Source of the DNA: Cyanobacteria bacterium UBA8803
GTDB taxonomy: Bacteria > Cyanobacteriota > Cyanobacteriia > Cyanobacteriales > Coleofasciculaceae
Assembly (NCBI GenBank): GCA_003505715.1
Contig: DNXU01000637.1
Location: 3,384-13,675, forward strand
Reading direction: 5' to 3'
DNA length: 10,292 nucleotides
A program made the translations under genes and the position numbers. Every line of letters starts with the position of its first letter. Position 1 is the stretch's first letter. Under the pieces are notes generated by a model. That model saw only the letters and a list, made by a program, of their open reading frames with translations. It was not told the DNA's origin and did no database searches. Below, piece after piece: positions 1 to 6,290 of this stretch.

Positions 1-44
1 GCAACGCGATACTGCTTGCCGCCCGTGCGCACAACTGCGAACAT
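1..44 (-). CDS. rplU: Ribosomal protein L21, first 14 codons only (probable foreign or chimeric contig end)
   Basis: Read on the minus strand from an ATG at 44-42, the sequence gives MFAVVRTGGKQYRV followed by the first two bases of an Ala codon, then the window ends. This matches the highly conserved N-terminus of bacterial 50S protein L21. A purine-rich AGAAGAGA lies a suitable distance upstream (about 53-60) as a ribosome-binding site. The style (MFAVVRTGGKQYRVA) is, from memory, that of alphaproteobacteria such as sphingomonads; cyanobacterial L21 usually starts MTYAIIE-like. The frame differs from that of the large ATPase gene which is still open here. Bases 1-50 are about 62% G+C, against about 43% in the next 60. 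A chance match of 14 residues to a universal N-terminus is very unlikely. A join of unrelated DNA near 50-70 is the simplest explanation. Confidence 0.72.
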   Translation of the reverse strand, partial: MFAVVRTGGKQYRV

Positions 45-2545
45 GGCGTAAATCTCTTCTTTTCAAATGCTTGCCCGCGCAACAGATAAGATTTATCCTG
101 ACCGTTGGCACTTTCCCAGGCCACTAATGTTTCAGCATAAGGTCGTAAAGAAGCTAACCCCTGCTCAACCGCACTTAGATTAAAAACCAACTCGTAAATG
201 CGGTTATGAACGTTTAAGTATCCTTGGTGATTTACTACCAAATCTGATTGCAGCAGTTTTGTTTGTTCCGAACTACCATCTGCTGCGACTGATTTATTTT
301 GTAAAATTTGCCGATAGATCTCAAGGATTTTAAAAGCCCAATCCTGATTTGTATCTATCTGCTTAAGCAGCATCTTCACAGGTTCTGCTGCCACCTGCTC
401 GGCAAACTTTTCAATTAACTCGGTGCGAACTAATTGCTCAACCCATATAGCTTCTTCCCCTTTAGCTGGCAAATTTTTAGCAGCGCAGATTAGTTGACAA
501 AGTTTTTGAGTATAAAATTTTTGACCGCCTGTCCAAAACAAAACTTCTCTTAGAAAAACTTGAGGTTTACTAACTTTACCTATCCATCGCTCGACAGACT
601 TAATAACTTCTCTTTCCCGCTCCTCTAGCTTGCCTGCTATGCTGAATACTTGGCTAGTAATTAAGAACTTGTGTTCAATGGATTTCAAGCTTTGGTTTTT
701 GTCCGCTGTCCATTCGATAGCTTCCTGCAATTCTAGTTGGCCCAACAGCTGTGATTCATCCTGGCAATTACCAGATTCCCAGGCAGCTAACGCCTGAGCA
801 TAGGGTCGCAAATCCATTAAGGCTCGATCGAGCCAACTTAAATTGAAAACTGACTCGTAAAGGCGGTTAGCAACTCTTAACTGTCCCTGCTGGTTAACAA
901 CCAAACCCAATTGCAATAACTCTAGCTGTTCCTGACTATCATCAGCTATCACCTCTCTTTGTTGCCAAATTTGTTGATAGGTTGTCAGCAGCCGAAAAGG
1001 AGCGCACCTATTATTGTCGAGCAGGCGATCGCGAATCGTCCTCAGCGGCTCTGCTGCTTCCTGATTTTCCCAATTTTCAATCAAGTGCGATAGTACTAGC
1101 TTCTCAACCCACGAAGCTTCGCTTCCTGCTTTAAGAGGCTCTTTGAATATAGGTATCAGCCGAAAAATTTTATCGTTGAGTTTTCTTTGGCCACTTGTCC
1201 ATGATAAGCCTGCTCTTATTACGGCCTCATGGTTGCTATTCTCAGGTAAATAAAATTTGGATTGTTGCTCAAATAATCTGCTCTCTTGCAAAAAATCATT
1301 GTCTTCCTTGCTTAAGTTTATGTCTTTTGCCCAAGTCAATGCTTCCAGCAATTTCTGTCCATATAATAATTGGGTTTGATCTTGACGATCTGAAGCTAGC
1401 CAAGCTTTAATTTCTTCTGCATACGGACGTATCTTTTTTAGTTCATTTTCAATCCAGTCTAAGTTAAAAATATCCTTGTAAATTAAGTTATAAGCTGTTA
1501 ATTTATTACTATGCTTCACTACCAAACCAGAGAGTTGTAGCTCTATTTGTTCATCACTATCATCTATTTCAATTTCTCCTAATTGCAAAATCTTTCTATA
1601 CAAAGCCAACAAATTGCCAGCACTTTTTTCATGGCTGGCAATGCGATCTCGTATTGTCTTAAAATGCGATTGATAATCTTTTAATGGGTAGCAATCAATT
1701 ATTTCTCTTCTTACAAATTTTTCAATTTCTTTTTGTTCTTCACCTTCTGCAATGGGTAATTTAGACTTAAAAATTAAATCACAAATTAGGTGAGTCAAAA
1801 AAGGTTGTCCGCCTGTCCAATAAATTATCTCTTTGAGAACATTATAAGAATTGCTTGTTTGGTCATCTAAACCTTTAGCTAATGGAGTAGCCTCTTGAAG
1901 TTTGAAACCTGTTAATTCAATTGCATGACCAATATTAAAGGGAGTATGATTTTCATCTCGAATCAGATCGGAGGGTTTGGCGACGCCAAAAAGCGCAAAG
2001 GAAAGACGTTCAAATTGATGGTTTTCTGCACGTCTGTTATAGCAAGCTCTGATAAAAGCAAAAAAATCTTCAAAATTGAACTTAAGGCCAAGAACATTAT
2101 CAATTTCATCTATAAATATTACAATTCTTTTCTCGGTAATTTTTACCAACAATAAGTCTTCAATAAAACCAAATAAGCGATGCGTAAAAGATTGGCTATT
2201 GTGTTGGTTCCACCAATTCTTTGCTTCATCCTTGCTCAAAACATTTAACTTTTTAGATAACTCATAAAACAAGCCCGAATACCAAGTTTTTTGATTTACA
2301 TTCTTATTACCAATGTAACTCAGGTCTATAGTGACACAAGCAAATTGGTTTTCTTCTAGCTTTTTCATAGTTTTTACACGCAAGCTAGACTTGCCCATTT
2401 GCCGAGAGTTCAACACATAACAAAACTCCCCACTTTTTAACATTTCCAAGAGTTCTTGGTCGGCTTTCCTTTCCACATAAGGTGCATTGGCTCCTAAAGT
2501 GCCTCCGCATTGATACTTATAAGTCAGGTTCGGTTCTGCAACCAT
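1..2545 (-). CDS. AAA-like (AAA_35) STAND-type ATPase with three tandem lid/winged-helix modules, 3' end cut off
   Basis: The frame is open without a stop from ATG 2545-2543 to the window edge, 848 codons. It starts inside the stop codon of the upstream gene (TGATG), implying translational coupling. The N-terminus (YKYQCGGTLGANAPYVERKAD) is typical of cyanobacterial AAA-like (PF14516-type) proteins. Walker A is NSRQMGKSS (residues 46-54, Lys52) and Walker B is IVIFIDEID (Asp146, Glu147), so the ATPase site looks intact. After the P-loop domain, a module opening with WT(G/S)GQ and closing with RPYAE...W(L/E)AS repeats three times. Its Trp codons start at 1819, 1201 and 535, giving periods of 206 and 222 residues. 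The role is inferred to be an NTP-driven signalling or conflict switch, with no effector domain visible. The final 15-20 codons (below about 65) diverge from the module consensus and overlap the L21-like stretch, so the true 3' end is probably missing. Confidence 0.85.
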   Translation of the reverse strand, partial: MVAEPNLTYKYQCGGTLGANAPYVERKADQELLEMLKSGEFCYVLNSRQMGKSSLRVKTMKKLEENQFACVTIDLSYIGNKNVNQKTWYSGLFYELSKKLNVLSKDEAKNWWNQHNSQSFTHRLFGFIEDLLLVKITEKRIVIFIDEIDNVLGLKFNFEDFFAFIRACYNRRAENHQFERLSFALFGVAKPSDLIRDENHTPFNIGHAIELTGFKLQEATPLAKGLDDQTSNSYNVLKEIIYWTGGQPFLTHLICDLIFKSKLPIAEGEEQKEIEKFVRREIIDCYPLKDYQSHFKTIRDRIASHEKSAGNLLALYRKILQLGEIEIDDSDEQIELQLSGLVVKHSNKLTAYNLIYKDIFNLDWIENELKKIRPYAEEIKAWLASDRQDQTQLLYGQKLLEALTWAKDINLSKEDNDFLQESRLFEQQSKFYLPENSNHEAVIRAGLSWTSGQRKLNDKIFRLIPIFKEPLKAGSEASWVEKLVLSHLIENWENQEAAEPLRTIRDRLLDNNRCAPFRLLTTYQQIWQQREVIADDSQEQLELLQLGLVVNQQGQLRVANRLYESVFNLSWLDRALMDLRPYAQALAAWESGNCQDESQLLGQLELQEAIEWTADKNQSLKSIEHKFLITSQVFSIAGKLEEREREVIKSVERWIGKVSKPQVFLREVLFWTGGQKFYTQKLCQLICAAKNLPAKGEEAIWVEQLVRTELIEKFAEQVAAEPVKMLLKQIDTNQDWAFKILEIYRQILQNKSVAADGSSEQTKLLQSDLVVNHQGYLNVHNRIYELVFNLSAVEQGLASLRPYAETLVAWESANGQDKSYLLRGQAFEKKRFTPCSQLCARAASSIAL

Positions 2546-3906
2546 CAAGCCCTCCGAAGCCGATCGCGGAAATACTGGCGATACAATTTGCAGCTTGGCA
2601 TTCCACCATTCTTATTAAACTTCACTAGCCCTAGACTGTATAGCTGAAATGCCAACTCATCTGCTTCTATTGTTACTGGTTCATTTGCATCGACTACCTG
2701 TTTCATTGCTTCAGCTAGCTCTGGACGGTTTGTTAAAGCATCCAAGAGTTTTTGCAGATGGTTGTAATAAATTCCCGATGGCATATTAGCTAGAGGTAAA
2801 AGTTCCTCAAGACTGGCGTTCCGGCGAGGAATTTCCTTGAAAGTCAGTCCCACAAGATAGGGATGTCCTCCCACAGCGTCCATTAGTTTCTCTAGGGAGG
2901 TAGATCCCAACTCCAGTTTGTAACGCCGACTCAAATCATTTACCTGTTCTTGGTTAAACTCCAGTAACTCTACCGACTCCCCTACATTGAACGGTGAGCT
3001 ATGGGCATCAATTGGGATATACACTTCTGTAGAGTATGCCATTACTAACCGAAGTTTGTTCCAGATGTCGTAACTCTTGGCTTCCTCATGCCAGCTTCGC
3101 AGCATACTTAAAAAGTCAACAGCTATAGGATATGGAAAAAGCCGATCCACTACATCCAATCCTAAAACTAGGGGACTGTCTATTTGGGTTAACACATAGT
3201 ATTCAAAATAGGTCTTGCACTCTTGACTATCAAATGTGCTAAATTCCCCACTCTCAGGTAACTGCGTAGGTAGTCTCAATCCCTGACGAATCCCCTTACA
3301 GAACCAGCGCAAGAATGAATCTAGGTCGTTCAGAACTTTCTCATTCGCATTCAGAAGGCTGATATATACTTTGTGATACCCTTGACTTTGTGCCTTTGTG
3401 AGAATCTTATTAAGCAGCCATGTTTTACCCATGCCTTTAGGTGCTTTGATTCGCAGGAGCGCTCCAGGCTGTCCAATCTCCTCATAACATCGCTCCTCAA
3501 TGGGGGGACGCTCCACGTAGGGATCGGGGGAATTAGAAGGCTGAGGAGGGCGCTTTTGTTTGTATCCTGCTTTTTCCAGCCATCTAGGGATATCCCTCCA
3601 GTTATTGATCTGTTCCTGACCTGTCAGCGTTTTGAGATATTGATACAAGCCTCTAGATAGATCAACTCTGAGTCCTCTAGGTTCCCTAGATAATTTTTTA
3701 GCTATTTGCAAAGAACTCTCACCACAAAGTAATCCTCGCAAGCAAGCTTTTTCAAAAGGTGTCAGTTGCACTTCATTCCTTCTTTCAGGTTGTTGCTGCT
3801 TGGCCTTTTCCAGATCTGCATACAACCTTTCTAGATCCCAGTTCTCCGCCGCTTCAGTAAATTTATCTGCATATTCGTCTTCAGGTCGATTTTGATTAAA
3901 TGTCAT
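2545..3906 (-). CDS. HTH-like plus AAA-like ATPase, 453 aa, cyanobacterial vWA-MoxR-associated (VMAP) type
   Basis: Residues about 46-100 (LTPFEKACLRGLL, then SSLQIAKKL and LRVDLSRGLYQYLK) resemble the N-terminal helix-turn-helix domain found in cyanobacterial vWA-MoxR-associated proteins. Residues about 130-360 form an AAA-like P-loop domain: Walker A APKGMGKT (155-162, Lys161), Walker B LVLGLDVVDRLF (247-257, Asp251), and GGHPYLV (346-352) at the start of the lid. Residues 375-453 form a C-terminal winged-helix-like segment. In family members as I remember them Walker B reads LDEVDR; here the acidic residue after Asp251 is Val252 (codon GTA), so hydrolysis may be weakened. The start at 3906 has no strong Shine-Dalgarno sequence, which is common in cyanobacteria. 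The gene is the first of a two-gene unit with the next ATPase (one-base overlap). The pair probably forms a regulatory complex; the DNA-binding or adaptor role of the HTH is inferred. Confidence 0.85.
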   Translation of the reverse strand: MTFNQNRPEDEYADKFTEAAENWDLERLYADLEKAKQQQPERRNEVQLTPFEKACLRGLLCGESSLQIAKKLSREPRGLRVDLSRGLYQYLKTLTGQEQINNWRDIPRWLEKAGYKQKRPPQPSNSPDPYVERPPIEERCYEEIGQPGALLRIKAPKGMGKTWLLNKILTKAQSQGYHKVYISLLNANEKVLNDLDSFLRWFCKGIRQGLRLPTQLPESGEFSTFDSQECKTYFEYYVLTQIDSPLVLGLDVVDRLFPYPIAVDFLSMLRSWHEEAKSYDIWNKLRLVMAYSTEVYIPIDAHSSPFNVGESVELLEFNQEQVNDLSRRYKLELGSTSLEKLMDAVGGHPYLVGLTFKEIPRRNASLEELLPLANMPSGIYYNHLQKLLDALTNRPELAEAMKQVVDANEPVTIEADELAFQLYSLGLVKFNKNGGMPSCKLYRQYFRDRLRRA

Positions 3907-4024
3907 TTTAGGGAGCCAACAGCCATTAATTAGAAAAACTTATTTAAAAAATGAACAGCACAGGTTAAAAAGCTTACTGGACACTCTCTGCCCTTCTGCA
4001 TAGCAGCCTTATTGCACTAGTTAT

Positions 4025-4039
4025 TGCACCGATGGTGCA
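4025..4039. promoter_or_regulatory. Perfect 6-bp inverted repeat TGCACC-GAT-GGTGCA, candidate operator
   Basis: The two arms (4025-4030 and 4034-4039) are exact reverse complements around a 3-base centre. The left arm lies inside the second copy of the direct repeat TTATTGCAC. The size and symmetry fit a dimeric repressor or activator site. No regulator gene is visible in the window apart from the HTH-bearing ATPase on the left, which might autoregulate. Confidence 0.35.
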
Positions 4040-4144
4040 GTTATACCTTAAACCTTTACAAACATAGTACACCATCTGCACCAGCTTTACATAAGTTTTA
4101 CATTAACCAAGACCTAAAGGTTGCTAACGCTAAGTCCTAACCAG

Positions 4145-4164
4145 CTCCTAACATCTGCTAGGAG
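4145..4164. repeat. Small hairpin, 6-bp stem and 8-base loop
   Basis: CTCCTA (4145-4150) pairs with TAGGAG (4159-4164). A few flanking bases (AAGT near 4132 and ACTT at 4165-4168) could extend it with a bulge. There is no run of T after it, so it is unlikely to be an intrinsic terminator. It lies 66 bases upstream of the small gene at 4231 and might sit in its 5' leader. Confidence 0.3.
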
Positions 4165-4230
4165 ACTTATTAATGGTGCGATCGCTAGTCTAGTTGCAGG
4201 CTCGATTAAAGCTTGCGGACTCTAAAAACC

Positions 4231-4374
4231 ATGCAAGTTAAATGGGAAAAGTTAATCGCTAAACTTGCCATTTGGTTAGTGGCTGAGATTTACCTCAACT
4301 CTTTGGGAATCGATACCCTAGCCGACTACAGCGAGTTCCTTTTTGAGCGGAATGTCATAGTTCTGCAAGGCTGA
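4231..4374 (+). CDS. Small 47-aa hypothetical protein, hydrophobic N-terminal helix
   Basis: ATG at 4231 to TGA at 4372-4374 encodes 47 residues. Residues 5-24 (WEKLIAKLAIWLVAEIYLNS) are hydrophobic and could form one membrane or amphipathic helix. The C-terminal half (LGIDTLADYSEFLFERNVIVL) is mixed and well ordered, unlike a random frame. I have a vague memory of similar short cyanobacterial proteins with a LADYSEF segment but cannot name a family. No strong Shine-Dalgarno sequence precedes the start. It lies 101 bases upstream of the flavoprotein on the same strand and may be the first gene of the redox cluster. Function is unknown. Confidence 0.55.
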   Translation: MQVKWEKLIAKLAIWLVAEIYLNSLGIDTLADYSEFLFERNVIVLQG

Positions 4375-4462
4375 TACTCTTTTTTCTCAATCAATGTCTC
4401 CATCAGTATTAGGTGTGTCAATGGGCACAGCGCCTAATACCCATCACTTTAACTTTTCAATC

Positions 4463-4467
4463 AAGGA
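4463..4467 (+). promoter_or_regulatory. Ribosome binding site AAGGA deciding the flavoprotein start
   Basis: AAGGA lies 8 bases before ATG 4476. The in-frame GTG at 4413, which would add 21 residues, has no comparable site, so 4476 is the preferred start. Confidence 0.65.
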
Positions 4468-4475
4468 AAACAACC

Positions 4476-6116
4476 ATGAAGCAGGTTTTACATTACTACA
4501 AAACCAAGATGGAACCAGCCTCACAGTACAGGCAATCTTGCGAAGCTATCCTAGGTTCTCAATATGTAAATACCAGTGAGAGCGTGACCAAAGCAGCACA
4601 GACAGCTACCTTTGATACCTTACAGCAAGTGCCATTTGTCATTCAACCAGGCTCGCCAGAACAGGTGCAAGAATGCGTAAAACTTGCCCAAAAATTAGGC
4701 ATCTCGCTTTACCCCATTAGTCAAGGATTGAACTGGGGATATGGTTCCAAAGTTCCGTGCGAAACTCACAATGTTCTCATGGATCTGAGTCGGCTCAACC
4801 ATATCAACGTCGATGAACGAAATGCCACGGTCACTTTAGGCCCCGGAGTAACCCAGCAGCAGCTCTTTGACTATTTGCGGTCAAACCATCCCAGTTTGAT
4901 GGTTTCCTTAACAGGCAGTTCGCCCCACGCCAGCATTATTGGCAATGCTTTAGATGCAGGCTACGGCAATGGCCAGCACGTAATTCGCTGGGATCGGGTG
5001 ATCTCCCTAGAAGCAATTTTACCTTCTGGCGAGTGGGTCAAAACCGGATTCGATCGCTTCCCCAAAGCATCCACCGCCCGAATCTCTCAGTATGGGCCAG
5101 GGCCAGATCTGAAGGGACTGTTCCGGCAATCCAATCTCGGTATCGTCACTGAGATGACCCTGGAATTGCCAGTTTTACCCGAGTATTTGCAAGTGTTTTA
5201 TTTTTCAATTGATGACGAGTCCCGGCTGACTCCGCTCATTGAAGTATTGCAAAACTTGAAACGGAGTGGCGTGATTCAAGGTAACTGGAGCCTGTTCAAC
5301 GGTTACCGCATCTTGGCAGAAACAAGCCAGTATCCCTGGCTGGAAACCGAAGGGATAACACCCCTAGACCGTCAGTTCATGCTCAAATCCTTACAAAAGC
5401 AGAACATTCCGGTTTGGTCTGGCCTGTATAACGGCGTGTTTGCCATCTACTCACCCAGTCTCCTGCACGCCCGCTCCACACAACTATATATTATGGCCGC
5501 TATCAACGATAGCGTAGACCGACTCGAATCAGTTACCGTAGACCAAACTCAAATTAAAAGATTGCGCTGGAATCCCCATATAGAAATTCCCGGCATAACT
5601 CACAATATCCTCAAAGGTCGCCTCTTAACTTTTGCCGGAATTCAAGGACAAGGCAGCATTCGCGTCGGGTACTGGCGCAAGCAATCCTGTATCCCCGATA
5701 CCATGCATCTCGATCGGGATGGTTGCGGTTTTATCTGGATGGCTCTTACCGCACCCTCTTCCGGAGAAGATGCCCTCACCATTGTGCGAGTTCTCGAACA
5801 ATTCTTCCTTCATTACGGGTTTGAACCCATGATTGTCTTAGACGGCATTAACCCCAGGGAAATGTACGTTATGGCTGCTCTGGTATACGACCGGGAAACC
5901 CCCGGACAAGATCAACAAGCCTTGCAATGTTTTGAGCGTGCAGCGCAAGAACTCAGAGCCATGGGCTATTACCAATATCGTTTGCCCATGCCCATTTCCT
6001 CTCTGGCTGCTTTAGGGGAACCTGTGGATGATTCAGCCTCTGTTTTCGCTAAGTTACAGTCGAGTTTGAATCCCAACCATATCCTTGCACCGGGACGGTA
6101 TATGGCTGGATTCTAG
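4476..6116 (+). CDS. FAD-dependent oxidoreductase of the vanillyl-alcohol oxidase / p-cresol methylhydroxylase family, 546 aa
   Basis: The N-terminal half is a PCMH-type FAD-binding domain. PISQGLNWGYGSKVP (80-94) is the FAD pyrophosphate loop, TLGPGVT (120-126) and GNALDAGYG (156-164) follow, and YGPGPDLKGLFRQSNLGIVT (206-225) closely matches the [20 protein letters not shown]-type block of vanillyl-alcohol oxidase. The C-terminal half is the substrate/cap domain. It ends with a Tyr-Arg pair (Y501, R502), like the catalytic Tyr503-Arg504 of vanillyl-alcohol oxidase, and with LNPNHILAPGRY. Known relatives oxidise 4-alkylphenols, passing electrons to O2 or to a cytochrome c. No cytochrome gene is visible here, and the next genes encode Fe-S electron carriers, so a different acceptor is possible (inference). 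The substrate cannot be told from sequence. There is no signal peptide, so it is probably cytoplasmic. I cannot tell whether the FAD is covalently bound. Confidence 0.9.
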   Translation: MKQVLHYYKTKMEPASQYRQSCEAILGSQYVNTSESVTKAAQTATFDTLQQVPFVIQPGSPEQVQECVKLAQKLGISLYPISQGLNWGYGSKVPCETHNVLMDLSRLNHINVDERNATVTLGPGVTQQQLFDYLRSNHPSLMVSLTGSSPHASIIGNALDAGYGNGQHVIRWDRVISLEAILPSGEWVKTGFDRFPKASTARISQYGPGPDLKGLFRQSNLGIVTEMTLELPVLPEYLQVFYFSIDDESRLTPLIEVLQNLKRSGVIQGNWSLFNGYRILAETSQYPWLETEGITPLDRQFMLKSLQKQNIPVWSGLYNGVFAIYSPSLLHARSTQLYIMAAINDSVDRLESVTVDQTQIKRLRWNPHIEIPGITHNILKGRLLTFAGIQGQGSIRVGYWRKQSCIPDTMHLDRDGCGFIWMALTAPSSGEDALTIVRVLEQFFLHYGFEPMIVLDGINPREMYVMAALVYDRETPGQDQQALQCFERAAQELRAMGYYQYRLPMPISSLAALGEPVDDSASVFAKLQSSLNPNHILAPGRYMAGF

Positions 6117-6125
6117 TCAATTCCG

Positions 6126-6159
6126 GTAGGGTGCGTTAGCGCAGCGTAACGCACCCTAC
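6126..6159. repeat. Palindromic repeat with perfect 13-bp stem (GTAGGGTGCGTTA)
   Basis: GTAGGGTGCGTTA (6126-6138) pairs exactly with TAACGCACCCTAC (6147-6159) around GCGCAGCG. It starts 9 bases after the flavoprotein stop codon. The GGTGCGTTA...TAACGCACC core is, from memory, a widespread dispersed palindrome in cyanobacterial and other genomes. No T-tract follows, so it looks more like a REP-type element or mRNA-stabilising hairpin than a classical intrinsic terminator. It could lower expression of the downstream genes. Confidence 0.75.
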
Positions 6160-6178
6160 ATTTGAGAACGATCGATTT

Positions 6179-6206
6179 CCTAACACTAAAACTAACTGGT
6201 GTTAGG
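6179..6206. repeat. Second inverted repeat, 8-bp stem CCTAACAC/GTGTTAGG
   Basis: CCTAACAC (6179-6186) and GTGTTAGG (6199-6206) are perfect reverse complements around a 12-base loop. It sits between the larger palindrome and the Fe-S membrane protein gene, so it could be an operator or leader hairpin for that gene. Its role is undetermined. Confidence 0.4.
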
Positions 6207-6275
6207 AGGCTGTTAGGCGATTCTTCTGGGTTGCTCCAGATAGTCTAAGTTCATACCAATCAATCTACCGATTCT

Positions 6276-6280
6276 GGAGG
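6276..6280 (+). promoter_or_regulatory. Ribosome binding site GGAGG supporting a GTG start at 6291
   Basis: GGAGG is 10 bases before GTG 6291. The alternative ATG at 6318 is 37 bases away and has no site of its own, so the GTG start is favoured. Confidence 0.6.
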
Positions 6281-6290
6281 CTTCAATCCA

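Larger units (their letters stand above)
3907..4230. promoter_or_regulatory. Divergent intergenic control region with TGCAC repeats
   Basis: These 324 bases separate the minus-strand ATPase pair from the plus-strand redox cluster, so promoters for both must lie here or close by. The visible structure is a direct repeat TTATTGCAC (4009-4017 and 4021-4029, 12 bases apart), an inverted repeat TGCACC-GAT-GGTGCA (4025-4039), and a further TGCACC at 4077-4082. A hairpin CTCCTA/TAGGAG (4145-4150 with 4159-4164) and a HIP1 site (4178-4185) follow. I could not identify a convincing -35/-10 pair on either strand. No gene is evident. The repeat cluster is a candidate operator, by inference from its arrangement and position only. 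Confidence 0.4.

Noticed and set aside
1195..2267. Short plus-strand frames (1195-1410, 1925-2155, 2076-2267)
   Set aside because: They lie opposite the continuous minus-strand ATPase frame with clear Walker motifs and module repeats; they are antisense shadows.
3373..3660. 95-residue plus-strand frame opposite the first ATPase
   Set aside because: It is antisense to the Walker A region of a well-supported gene and has no recognisable features.
3907..4230. Classical sigma-70 promoter pair
   Set aside because: TTGCAC boxes (4012-4017, 4024-4029) and TTATAC (4041-4046) are present but the spacings (23 and 11 bases) do not fit; not called as a promoter.
4413..4475. Longer flavoprotein start at GTG 4413
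   Set aside because: It has no ribosome site, whereas ATG 4476 has AAGGA 8 bases upstream; the extra 21 residues do not look like family sequence.
4394..4579. 61-residue plus-strand frame overlapping the flavoprotein start
   Set aside because: It overlaps the well-supported flavoprotein gene in another frame and shows no domain or ribosome site.
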